A stretch of 64,000 nt of DNA from Takakia lepidozioides (Eukaryota > Streptophyta > Takakiopsida > Takakiales > Takakiaceae). A program made the position numbers and the translations under genes. Of the stretch, positions 29,524-39,805 are shown in pieces. Below the pieces are notes generated by a model. That model saw nothing but the letters and a program-made list of their open reading frames with translations, was not told the DNA's origin and made no database searches. The stretch spans positions 27,757,053 through 27,821,052 of the forward strand of contig CM060732.1 of assembly GCA_030704615.1 (NCBI GenBank), written 5' to 3'. The stretch's first letter is position 1. Each line of letters opens with the position of its first letter.

Positions 29524-32339
29524 CGGGACGCGTCCTCTACCTCTAAGCCCACTGGACTTAAGGTTGCAGTTACGGAGGACAATTGGGAGCCTGACATTGG
29601 ACCCATTGTCACCGGAGGAGAGAGACGACGTATACGGCGGTTCCTGAGGGCTTATAGGAATTGCTTTGCCTTCAGTTTGAAGGACTTGGGAGCACTGAAG
29701 GGTCAAGAGATCCGTATTGAGTTGGCCACTGACACGCCAATCTTTCGGAGACCCTATAGATACAGTGACATGGAGAGGTCTTTGATTCAGATGAGGACTC
29801 AAGATCTCTGGGAGGCAGGTTTGGTGGAGCTCTCTGGTGGAGAGTATGCTTCAGCCACGGTGATGCCAGCTAAGAAGGATGTCTATGGCAATTGGACGGA
29901 GAGATGTATGTGGGTGATTACCGGCCTGTAAATCGTCAGACCAAGTCCGATAGGTATGCCATGCCAACACCAGAGGAGATCTTTGATGCCATTGGGCATT
30001 CCAAGGTCTTTAGCATGTTGGATTTACGATCCGGATATCACCAGTTGCCGATCAAGGAGGCGGATAAGCAAAAGACGGCATTCTGGGGGATCAATGAGCA
30101 CGGGAAGGATTGCCTATACCAGTGGCGGTTCTTACCATTTGGGCTTAAAAACGCTCCCGCTGAGTTTCAAAGAGTCATGGACAGGATTCTAGCATGGGTG
30201 GAGTTTGCTCGGTGCTACATAGATGACATCATCATCTTTAGTGCTACGGTGGAGGAGCATGAGAGACACCTTCACGGGGTATTTGAGCGCTTGAGGACGC
30301 ACGGATTGAAGTTACATCCGGGCAAGTGCAAGTTTTTCCACAACCAGATTGAGTATCTGGGTCACATGATATATCCTGGAGGATTGGGGGTACAACAGAC
30401 TAAGGTAGAGTCCATTGCACAGGTTCCACGCCCCACGGATGTGAGCCGAGTTCGAGCTTTCATGGGGTTAGCAAACTATTACAGACGGTTTGTTAAGGGA
30501 TTTAGTGCCATTGCAAAGGCTCTAACCAAGCTGACCAAGGTGGACCAGGAGTGGCAGTGGGAAGATGAGCAAGAACAAGCTTTTCAAGAGCTCAAGGCGA
30601 GGTTGACCTCGGCGCCCATCTTGAGACGACCTATCAGGGGGCGTCCTTTTCAGCTGCATACAGATTGGAGCATGCTGGGGCTTGGAGCGGTGCTCACACA
30701 GGTGGATGATGAGGGAAGAGAGTTCGTAGTGGCTTATGCTAGCCGCTCGAACAATGCTGCAGAGTCTAAGTATAGCTCATATGAGGGAGAATGCTTAGCT
30801 GCAGTGTGGGCCGTGGCACACTTCAGGTGCTATCTATACGGCAATCTCTTCACCCTTGTCACGGATCACCAACCACTCAAGTGGTTGATGGAGTCAGACA
30901 AGCTTACGGGGAAGCTTGCACGGTGGGCACTCATCCTTCAAGAGTATGACTTTCAGGTGGTGCATCGACCGGGTTTGGTCAATCGAAATGCAGATGGGTT
31001 GAGTCGCAATCCATGCACGAGCCAGCAGGATGACACTGGAGCTCGGTGGCATGGTGAGACAGACGAGGAGATGGTGCCCGGATGGCATGCATCTGCATTT
31101 CTGTGTATCTTGGCAGCGGAAGGCCAGGTTGGACCTACAACAGGGATGACTGTAGATCAAGTGTCTGAGGACCCTGAGGCCAGCAATGAGCAGGGTGGCG
31201 CCAAAGATATACATGAGGATTCAGTTGTGTTGGACTACCTCCGCAGTGGAGACACGGCAGCCACTATGACTGCCAAGGAGAGGGATCGGATCCTACAACG
31301 AGCCAAGAGGTTCAGGTGGGAGGGGACACACCTGCTCCGAGTGTGGGAGGATGGTCGAGTGAGGATTGTGCCTCACCCAACACAGCGGGCACGGTTAGTG
31401 CGGCATGCCCATGAGGAGTTGGGGCATTTTGGGGTGCGACGCACTCATAGTCTACTGCAGGGGCAGTATTGGTGGCGTGGTATGCACACAGAGGTGCAAC
31501 AATTTGTGGCTAGGTGCATGGTGTGTGACAGGGTGCGTGCTTCATTCAACGCCCCTACTCCACAATTGCACCCTCTTCCGATCATGGGATTGGGCTACAG
31601 GTGGAGTCTTGACTTCGCAGGGCCGTTGCCACTGACCATGCGCCACAACAAGTACGTGTTGGTGATGGTGGAGCACTTCTCCAAGTGGATTGAATTGGTT
31701 CCATTGCCTGATAAGGCTAGTGAGGGAGCTGCGTATGCATTCCTGGATTGTGTGCTTAGCCGATTCGGTGCTCCAGCTGAGGTACTCACGGACCAAGGGA
31801 GAGAGTTCTTGGGGGAGTTTCAGGCTTTGTGTGACAAGGCCTTGATAGACCACCGCACCACTTCTCGGGATCATCCTGAAGCCGATGGCTTGGCAGAGAG
31901 AGTTGTTCAGACAGTAAAGAGGGGTTTGCGCAAGTATGGCTTGCAGAAGGGACACCTAGGAGATTGGGACCTTCAGTTACCCTGGTTAGCCATGGGCTAC
32001 AGGTTCAGCAAGCAAGCATCACTTGCCTCCTTCTCACCATACTTTCTTCTCTTTGGCCGAGAGCCGGATTTGCCGACATCCATTCGCAGAGAAGCTGCTA
32101 CAGTTCTTAACCTTGACGATCCGGACGTGTGGGCACGTGCATGTGAGCAGCGTGCAGAGTTGTTCAAGAGAGTCATGCCCATGGCTTTCGAGAACCTTGT
32201 CATTGCACAACACCGTGATACGTTGAGGTATGCTACCATACGTGGTGGGGGCTATCGTCCTGGGGTTCGGAGATTCAACCCTGGTGACTATGTCTATCTG
32301 CAGCAGACTGCTCCTACGACCCTGGATGTGACTGCATGA
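29518..32339 (+). CDS. Reverse transcriptase, RNase H and DDE integrase, part B
   Basis: Ty3/gypsy Pol. RT: PYRYSDMERSLIQ, LDLRSGYHQLPIKEADKQKT, FLPFGLKNAPAEFQRVMDRI, CYIDDIIIF (near 30211). RNase H: LHTDWSMLGLGAVLTQ, EGECLAAVWAVAHFRCYLYG, LVTDHQPLKWL. Integrase: zinc module HAHEELGHFGVRRTHSLLQG with CMVCDRV, then the DDE triad in WSLDFAGPLP, EVLTDQGREF and HPEADGLAERVVQTVKRGL. A single base is missing near 29912 (ATGTGGGTG; copy A has ATGTGCGGTG), moving the frame to the one opening at 29892. From there it is open for 815 codons. Ends at UGA 32337, probably a CGA-to-UGA transition because the homologous frame continues. Integrase of this class inserts linear DNA and makes short target duplications, as seen at both insertions. 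Confidence 0.93.
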
Positions 32340-32649
32340 CGTGTTATTTTGAGGGTTCGAGAGGTCTTGCCCTCAGGCGTCTTGGTCTTGGAGGGTCGGG
32401 ATGGCATAACTTGGAAGGTCCATGTGCGTAATTGTGCGCCATGTCACCTTCCGAATGTCGATGGCAGGATTGACCCAAACCTGGCAGTGGTATCTGCAGG
32501 TTTGAGGTGCATGTTGTGTGGGTCTGCTAAAAGGGCAGCCACCATGCTGGTGTGTGATCGATGCTCTAGAGGTTGGCATATGGGGCTTGACTCCACCTCT
32601 TGAGATGGTTCCAGATGGGGATTGGTTATGTCCACAATGCATTGGATAG
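32340..32649 (+). CDS. C-terminal extension of Pol with a PHD finger, part B
   Basis: Continues in the integrase frame after UGA 32337: VILRVREVLPSGVLVLEGRD, then a zinc finger LRCMLCGSAKRAATMLVCDR with CSRGWHMG. After a one-base shift near 32583 the rest is readable as CLTPPLEMVPDGDWLCPQCI, ending TAG 32647. Together this is a complete Cys4-His-Cys3 PHD finger with the typical VCDxC..GWH..CL.PPL..VP.GDW.CP.C spacing. PHD fingers read histone H3 tails; here it takes the place that the chromodomain has in chromoviruses. The frame stays open for about 55 more codons after the TAG. Confidence 0.85.
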
Positions 32650-32898
32650 TGGGAGTGGATACAACCATGGGAGGCTAACAAGCAACGCAAGGCCCAGCTA
32701 CTAGGAGACCTTGAACACACGAGGTCCTGGCTCAAGTTCACAGATTGCAAGATGGCGACTAACGATGGGGCTACTCTTGTACCCGGCCTCTTGGTCTATA
32801 GAGTTTGAGTACAATAGGGACAGTGATAGAGGACTTAGTACGGCTGTGGCTATTACATCTTGTAGCTATCTGGAGGTAGAGGGACCTATCCACCAGCT

Positions 32899-32908
32899 AG
32901 GGGGGCGA
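32899..32908 (+). other. Polypurine tract, part B
   Basis: AGGGGGGCGA directly before B1, identical to copy A 8666-8675. Confidence 0.7.
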
Positions 32909-32994
32909 TTGTGGCAGACTACTTTATTGTGCATATATGTGTGGTGTGGTTTGGACAGTGATGTAGTTGTGTAGCGATATGTATGCGCACGACA
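32909..32994 (+). repeat. Terminal repeat B1, part B (86 bp)
   Basis: TTGTGGCAGACTAC...GCGCACGACA. Shorter relative of the copy A B repeat; the last ~45 bp are shared with copy A. Joined to A2 by GC, again forming GACAGCTGTC. Confidence 0.85.
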
Positions 32995-32996
32995 GC

Positions 32997-33339
32997 TGTC
33001 AAGTTAAATAAGCACAGTGTGAAAACAGCTAGAATAAAACTAGTTATTTGTATTTAATACTTGGATTTAGGTCAAGTGTTAAATCAGGTGTCAAGTTTAG
33101 TTTGACACTTGGTCCGTCTTATCTTCACGAGAGCGGCAGTCGCGCAGCTCATCTCTCTCGAGTTGAGCCTGCGCGACCGAGCTCCTGCATGCGTTTAGAT
33201 CTGAGTGTACTCATGATGGGAGTGTAGGTTGTTGTGGGGTGGAGTCCCCATAGCTTGGGGTGCCCCTGGCTCGACTACTATTTCTAAGAGTGATGGTTTG
33301 GTTTTCATGTTTTGTGTAAACAGTGTGTTCGTGGGTTTT
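32997..33339 (+). repeat. Terminal repeat A2, part B (lacks its last bases)
   Basis: Starts TGTCAAGTTAAATAAGC and ends GTTCGTGGGTTTT, then joins inverted gag. A1 of part C continues TTATCA here. Related to but clearly diverged from the copy A repeat. Confidence 0.85.
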
Positions 33340-34561
33340 CTTGTGCCGGCCTTCTGCCACTCTCTGGGCAATCTCTCTTGACATGGGGTCCTCCACATGT
33401 CCAACATATCACCCCTGGTTGCTGTTGGCCTGCAAAAGATGCCACGGGCCTCTGCACCTGAGGTCCCCTGTAAGCTCCATGGAACTTGGGCTGGGCAACC
33501 TTGCCCCCCTGACCACGCTGTTGGGCAGTCCCTTGTGCTTGTGGGCTGACAGCTGTGCCCCGTACAGGCATGTCCTTGCCAAATCCAATTGTAACAACTC
33601 GCTCCTCCACCATGTTGAGCTCAATCCGCTCAGCCAGCAGAAACACATCTGCTAATGTGGGTTGCGCTGCTTGTAACAGGGTTGCATCTCGCACCCTTCT
33701 CTTGAGCTCCTTGTCCAGAATTCCATACCAAAACTGGATTGCCTGAGCTTCAGTAACCCCTTGGGTCACACTTATCAAGCGCCTCATACGAGTGTACGCC
33801 TCTCGCAGGCTCTCACTGGGTTTGCGCTGGAAGTCTTGCAAACTTCGCAACTTCTCTGTCCGTACACCTTGGTAGTTCCTCCGCAACTCCTGGAAGAACT
33901 CCACCACCGGGTTGAATCTAGGCACATGTATTGTAGTTGTGGCAGGAGGAGTAGTAGCACCTTTTGAACTGGTACCACCTGCAGAAGTACCAGCACTACC
34001 TGCTCCACTACTAGTGCTGGCAGTGGGAGCTATTGGTACTGATGCAGCTACTGGTCGCGTCGTGCCTCGAGTAATGGAGACGTAGTCAGGTGACCAATAC
34101 ATCCTCCACTCCTCAATCTTTGCTTCATGTCCTCGCCGGAACTCGTGGTAATCGTCCATAGGCGGGCCTTCCAAATGCTGGAATAGTCCCTTCCACGCCA
34201 TGAATGGGGTGAATAGCTGTGGATTGCGCATCTGCTGCAAATCACACCAGCTATCGAACTCCTGGATAAAGTCATCCAACTCGATTGTGCCCACAGCTCC
34301 AGAGTACCTACGAGGCCCCTTGGTAGCTCCATACATCTCCTCCATGTCGTCCCACAACAATGGCGAATGAAAGTGCACACCTGTTGATGAAGCCTCCGAG
34401 TCTGTGTCTGACTCTACAGTAATTGAGGGTGGCGGTGAAGGTGGTCTGAACCGAATACCTCGTCTTGTGAACCCACTCTCACTGTTACTGCCTGTAGCCG
34501 TACTCCCCTCAAAACCCTTGGGTAACTCCGTAATGACACTCACAATGTGCACCTCCTCCAC
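33340..34561 (-). CDS. Gag, part C (nearly complete)
   Basis: The most intact Gag in the window: starts MEEVHIVSVITELPKGFEG, then ESGFTRRGIRFRPPSPPP, GAVGTIELDDFIQEFDSWCD, the capsid-like region (FFQELRRNYQGVRTEKLRSL, RRLISVTQGVTEAQAIQFWY) and the zinc knuckle CWTCGGPHVKRDC. After RRPAQ it runs into inverted terminal-repeat sequence, so the true C-terminus (UAG and second knuckle) is lost. The six-G run that part B lacks is present, which supports this as the ancestral frame. Confidence 0.9.
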
Positions 34562-35080
34562 GTGACACTATAAGGCTCTAGTACTAATCTAATAGTGACA
34601 CGGGTGGGCACTTGTTGCAGTCTAAGGGTCATATCCCAATGGCTCAGGGCACCTGCACCTGCATTCACCGCAAGAACTCCTATGGTTGGCTGGTCATCAA
34701 CCCAGCCTCACCATAGAAGAAACACTGGTGGTCTTGCTGGTCATCACTCCAGCCTCACCACCGACAGCATACTCTAGGATTGACCGGTGATCAAATCCGG
34801 CCTAATCCCTATGAAAGCAAGCGCCCACACAACACCAACATGGCGCACAGTCAAGCATGCAGGTGTTGGGGGGGATCCAAACACAAGAAATCAAAACATC
34901 AACACCCCCACACCAAAATCCAGCAGCAACGCTGATCCTGCAGAATATCCCAGCCCAAAACCCCGGACTGACTGGCCTCCACCAAGAGAGGCTTTGGCAA
35001 CTACAAGTACAAGGTAATGAAAATAGTACAAAGATGGAGGGGAAGAATAGAAGCCCGCCCAAGCAAGATCTAATCCTGAT

Positions 35081-35829
35081 CTATGCTATCAACTTCCAGA
35101 CTTCTCTCAAAGTGCCTCGCTCTGCTTGATGGTAAGGTGTAGGAGGTATATCTATGTCCAGAAACCTGCCACTAACCTTGTCCCAAGCTACAGTAGCTCG
35201 CTCTAACCAACCTCCTCCTCTTTCTGCCAGGTAGAGACAAAGCAACACTCTGCTATCTCCCGCTCACTGAACACTAAAGAAAACAAAGGTAGGGTCTGAT
35301 AGTCTCTCAACTCGAAAGCTTTGAGACGGTTGCGGGTGTCTTCATTGCGAATGACTGCATCGCCTTCAAACAGAACAAACTTGTCCTCGCTAATGAACCC
35401 CCGCTCGTGGTTGCCTTGTGCAGAGCGTGTCCGACTGCAACACTGTCTAATTGCACAAACTTGTGCAGCTCCTGCTCCTCTGCTCCAGTACACCACGGCC
35501 TTGTGGCTGAACACCTTGGTCCCTGGGGCTGTCTTTGGCTGTGTTCCAAGCCTAGCTTTCACCCACTTTGGTATTTCACCTACAGCTGCAGAACTGCTGG
35601 CTCCAACAGAGTTCTGACTGTCCAAGGCGATATTGAGGCCCTCAATGCCAACTACAGCAGTCTGTTGTCTACTGCTAATGCCTGACTCCCAGTATGCAAT
35701 CAACTCGTCCAACTGTTCTCCACTCAAATCAGTCTGAGTTCCTTGGGAAACATAGATCGTGTCCCCTTGTGTGCACAGACTAAGAGAAGAGACCTGCCCT
35801 TCAATTACGTCCTCATTTCCCCCAGCCAT
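35081..35829 (-). CDS. Unrecognised reading frame upstream of gag in part C
   Basis: Open from MAGGNEDVIEGQVSSLSLC for 208 codons to TAG at 35203. A coding-like stretch in another frame then follows (WLERATVAWDKVSGRFLDID ... REVWKLIA, stop at 35081), suggesting one frameshift in an originally ~250-residue protein. It includes WVKARLGTQP, RGAGAAQVCAIRQCCSRTRS and GFISEDKFVLFEGDAVI. No family recognised. Same sense as gag. It is absent from copy A, so it is either an accessory gene lost there or captured host sequence. Confidence 0.4.
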
Positions 35830-36078
35830 GCAAGGAGTACATCCACCAATTTGTCTCTCATATAGACCAGAACAGGTTCTAGAAACAGGATTGTGGATCT
35901 TTCATGGCACACTCACACTCTAAAAATTCCATACATTTTTAGCAGAGTCCCAAAAACAGTCTAGGTAGGTAGATTCCCCCTTTCTGCAGCTATCCCCTCA
36001 AAAACTGTGTCAAACGGAGTTCATTTGCCAAAGATATGACCAATTAGGCTCTAAATCCTTTAACTTAGATCAAAAGGG

Positions 36079-36124
36079 TTTTTTCTTTTCTTTTCTTTTT
36101 CTTTTTCTTTTTCTTTTTCTTTTC
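36079..36124. repeat. (TTTTC)n microsatellite
   Basis: Eight to nine TTTTC/TTTTTC units inside the leader of part C. Confidence 0.9.
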
Positions 36125-36329
36125 AAATTTAAAAATTCAAATGAAGGTGAGAAGCTCTTTGGAAACTTCCCCTATCCTTACATGCTTTTCCACCTGGGTC
36201 ATGCTTTCTCCCTGCAGGGGTGGAATTTGCATATGCTTATCAGCGTTGGAGAGGGCGGCAAGAGCGGACGTACTGATTGCGGGCGTACAGAGCTGAAGGA
36301 TGGGCTTTAGGGGCTATGGCGGCTGTCTC

Positions 36330-36504
<175 letters not shown>

Positions 36505-37145
36505 TCAGCATAGACACCAGCAGAGACACGACAATGGCATAGTCGCCAGAAGCTCTAGCAAACTCACCCTTATCACCCATACGATGCTCAACGTTGCACA
36601 CTACAGGATCTGGACTGATCAAGGAGTCGTTTCTCCAGAATGTGACCCAGTCGAAACTATGTGGTTTGCTGTTGCAATGATGGAAGTGAGAGAGCTCGGA
36701 AGAAGCTTCACGAATTCGGCTTCAGGGACGAAATCGCTGACAACTCGAGCATTTCTGTCTCTCTTGTGTTTGTGACTGCAAACTCTACATCTTGCCAGGA
36801 TGATCCGAAACGGAGTGATCTTACCACCCGGCTCTGCTCAGCTCTCCGAAAGCCTGTTAGATAATAGAAGCCAGGAAACCTAGAACCTTCACTCCAAAAC
36901 TTCTTGACTGAATATCGGTGGGCCGTCACCTGCTCCAAAACTTGTAGACAGCTTTTCCCAAGCACTGGCCTCCTTTCCTAGAAAACTCGGATGCCCACAC
37001 TCTTCTGCACATTGGCGAATTGGGCCTTCAACATACAGATGTGACTTTTAACTCCCAAAATGTATGGGCCTGAGCAGCTCTCCAGCTATCCCTTTCACTC
37101 CAGGCACTTTGTATTCATCCTAGGGACGTTGTGGTAGTGCAGATA

Positions 37146-37345
37146 TCAGCGTTCACAGCTTGCCAGTGCTGCTCCATGCTGCATTTTTAAGTCTCTCCTT
37201 GTGTACTCCAAAGCCTCTGGTGACTTGGTAGCTTCAGCGACTGTAATAACAGTGGCGGCTCCGGCATCGTCATCCTCCAGGCGTTTCAGGGCACGCTGAA
37301 TCTTGTGGTCACATTCAATGATATGCTTCTCAAAGTAAGCACTAC
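37146..37345 (-). pseudogene. LUC7-like splicing-factor fragment captured in the retroelement leader
   Basis: Minus strand reads EKHIIECDHKIQRALKRLED, then DDAGAATVITVAEATKSPEA, matching the conserved middle of plant LUC7-like U1 snRNP proteins (IVECDRKI.RALKRL..DAKAA..ISV.E.T..PEV). It starts about 80 bases after terminal repeat A1, same sense as the element, and ends at a stop at 37146. Only a fragment of the host protein is present. Confidence 0.7.
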
Positions 37346-37423
37346 TTACACATAGGTAATCTTGCAAGTGCTAACCCTCAACTCCTACCTTGCACTCACA
37401 GGTAAGAGATCATCTTTCTCGAG

Positions 37424-37772
37424 TGATAAAAAACCCACGAACACACTGTTTACACAAAACATGAAAACCAAACCATCACTCTTAGAAATAGTAGTCGAGC
37501 CAGGGGCACCCCAAGCTATGGGGACTCCACCCCACAACAACCTACACTCCCATCATGAGTACACTCAGATCTAAACGCATGCAGGAGCTCGGTCGCGCAG
37601 GCTCAACTCGAGAGAGATGAGCTGTGCGACTGCCGCTCTCGTGAAGATAAGACGGACCAGGTGTCAAACTAAACTTGACACCTGATTTAACACTTGACCT
37701 AAATCCAAGTGTTAAATACAAATAACTAGTTTTATTCTAGCTGTTTTCACACTGTGCTTATTTAACTTGACA
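37424..37772 (-). repeat. Terminal repeat A1 of the composite element (349 bp)
   Basis: Minus strand TGTCAAGTTAAATAAGC...GGGTTTTTTATCA, followed by CTCGAGAAAGAT as in copy A. 5' terminus of the element in its own sense; host flank ACCA (37773-37776). Confidence 0.88.
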
Positions 37773-38282
37773 ACCATCCAACAGATGTCTCGTACGGAGA
37801 AAATAGTCCAAAAAGTCTCGGTGGGAGAAAGTCATCCAGTGGATGAAAACAAGTTCTCGACAAGAGAGAACTAGATCCAAAGAATAAAAATCATCCAAAT
37901 AGTCAATTGCATATCTATCAAATACAACTAACTCCGTGAGTTTATGACTATGCAACAACCAATTATGTTGAAGTTAGAGCATGTTGTGCAAAGTCGTAAG
38001 GGCTGAAACCACTTCGAAAGGAACGCACAACTCGTAAGAGCTTTGCACACGCAGACCATCGCGCAACCATCGTCTTGCTAAAGCCTGCAGCTGTGTTGTC
38101 TTGAACGTGTCCAACCACGATCCCCACCTTCCAACCTCCAAGACGAAACACGGCTCGGTCTTCGTATTGTTGCCTCATCACATGAATGAGCAGCTTGGTC
38201 AAAAGAATGAAGATCAACATCTACCTCCATTACGTGAAGGCGATTAAAGATGTGTTGCAGCTAACACTATAAGAAAGTTTAG
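37773..38282. other. Spacer, no recognised gene
   Basis: Host sequence between the composite element and the right 224-bp repeat. Nothing recognisable. Confidence 0.4.
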
Positions 38283-38506
38283 GGTTCACATAAAGCGTCA
38301 AAACAAGTGCAGCAGTACAACGCGGATGCACCGGGTGCAAGATAAACACGATCTGAGCAAACAAGTTTTAGGGGGGCCAGTTATGCACCCCTGGAAAAAT
38401 TTCAGATCCTGTGAATCAAACCTGAAAGGAGAGATCCTGAGAGATAGGAAACTAGAATAGAAGTATGCGAGGTGTCCTGAAATGCAACTGCAAACCTATG
38501 CAAGAG
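38283..38506 (+). repeat. 224-bp direct repeat, right copy
   Basis: Partner of 24969-25192, differing at about six positions. Confidence 0.85.
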
Positions 38507-39805
38507 TCAGCAATGAAGCACAAAGGTGGGTTTCAAAGATTGTACCTTTTTTTTGGCTGCTCCAGAAGACTCCCCAATCGCCGGGGACCCTTTGCGCTTC
38601 GGACTGCTCTCCACGCCTCGCATGTTCTGGAGCATCTCCCCCATCCTCTCTTCCACTATTAGGTTCTTCGTGAGGCCAGCGTCAACATCATCTTCGGCGT
38701 CTGCCTCTCCCTCGGATGCAGTGTCCTCCTCATCTGTTCTTGGAACTATGGCAGGCTGCTGTTCTTCTCCGGATTCCTGCTCTTCCATCGCCAAACTTTC
38801 CTCTTTGCCCTCTTTTCCGCCTTTTCCTCTTCGGCCACTCTTTCCATCCTCATTCTATATCTGGCTCTATTCCTGTTTCTAGAGCTCGTGAAGTATAATG
38901 ACTTCCTTCTCTTCCTCCTCCGCTGGAAACAAGGGCTCCCCACGATGCCTCTAGAGCTCTCCAGTTTGACGTTTGCAACACATGTAACCAAAATCAAAAT
39001 TGGACATTGTCAACCGTATTTGGATGCGGGTGTTGTTATTGTGTGCGAACGGAATTCATCCACTTCGGCGTCTTTGTATTATTCAAGAAATAAAGTGCTA
39101 GAAAATATGTACATCCGTTGCATGTACTTGTGATATATGTCAGATGTACTTCAACGCCTGCCAATACATGGCGGCCTTCTTGCATTGTTTCAAATTCGGA
39201 AGTGCCGTAGAAATCTAATGCTAGTTCAATTTGGAGCAGTTCTTGCAGATTCGCCATAAATGTTGTGCTTCACATATGCATCCACATGTGTCGTACTACC
39301 TGCCCTGTGCTTTGCATTTTGCCGTCATCGTCGCCATGGGGTCATTCGGTATAAAGGGTTGTGTCGGAAATGATCTTGTGTTGCACACATCCGTGCGAGG
39401 TGACTCTTGGAGTGTCAGTGTTTATGCTGTGCTCTTCTGGCACGGCACAACCTCATTACATTCGGGGTCTTCATGTTTACTGCTCTCCAGGGTTGTTGCC
39501 GTCTTTCCATAAAGGATGGTTTCATGTCATGTTCAGGGTTTGTTTTTCATCAAAAAACAGCACGGCTTCTTGTGGCTTCTTGTATTTGAAAACAATTTTT
39601 CTAGTTGGTGTCTCTCAGCGTGGTTGTCTGCGAAGTTCAGTGCATGTCATTCCTACATTCTTTTGATGCATTGCCCGCAGCCTTTGGGTTAGTGCTACCC
39701 TTGTTGACCTCAATTTTTTTTGTGGTGGATCCCCTTTCGAGAAATGTGGGCTATCAGTTCGGGGATTCCGTTGTGAATCGAAACTTTCGGTCAGCGTAGG
39801 AAAAC
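38507..39805. other. Region upstream of the SWIM-finger gene
   Basis: Contains an acidic minus-strand reading frame (38507-38794, EEQESGEEQQPAIV, EEDTASEGEADAEDD, then a basic KRKGSPAIGESSGAAKKK). It could be a fragment of a nuclear protein, but no domain is recognisable. Nothing else found. Confidence 0.3.
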
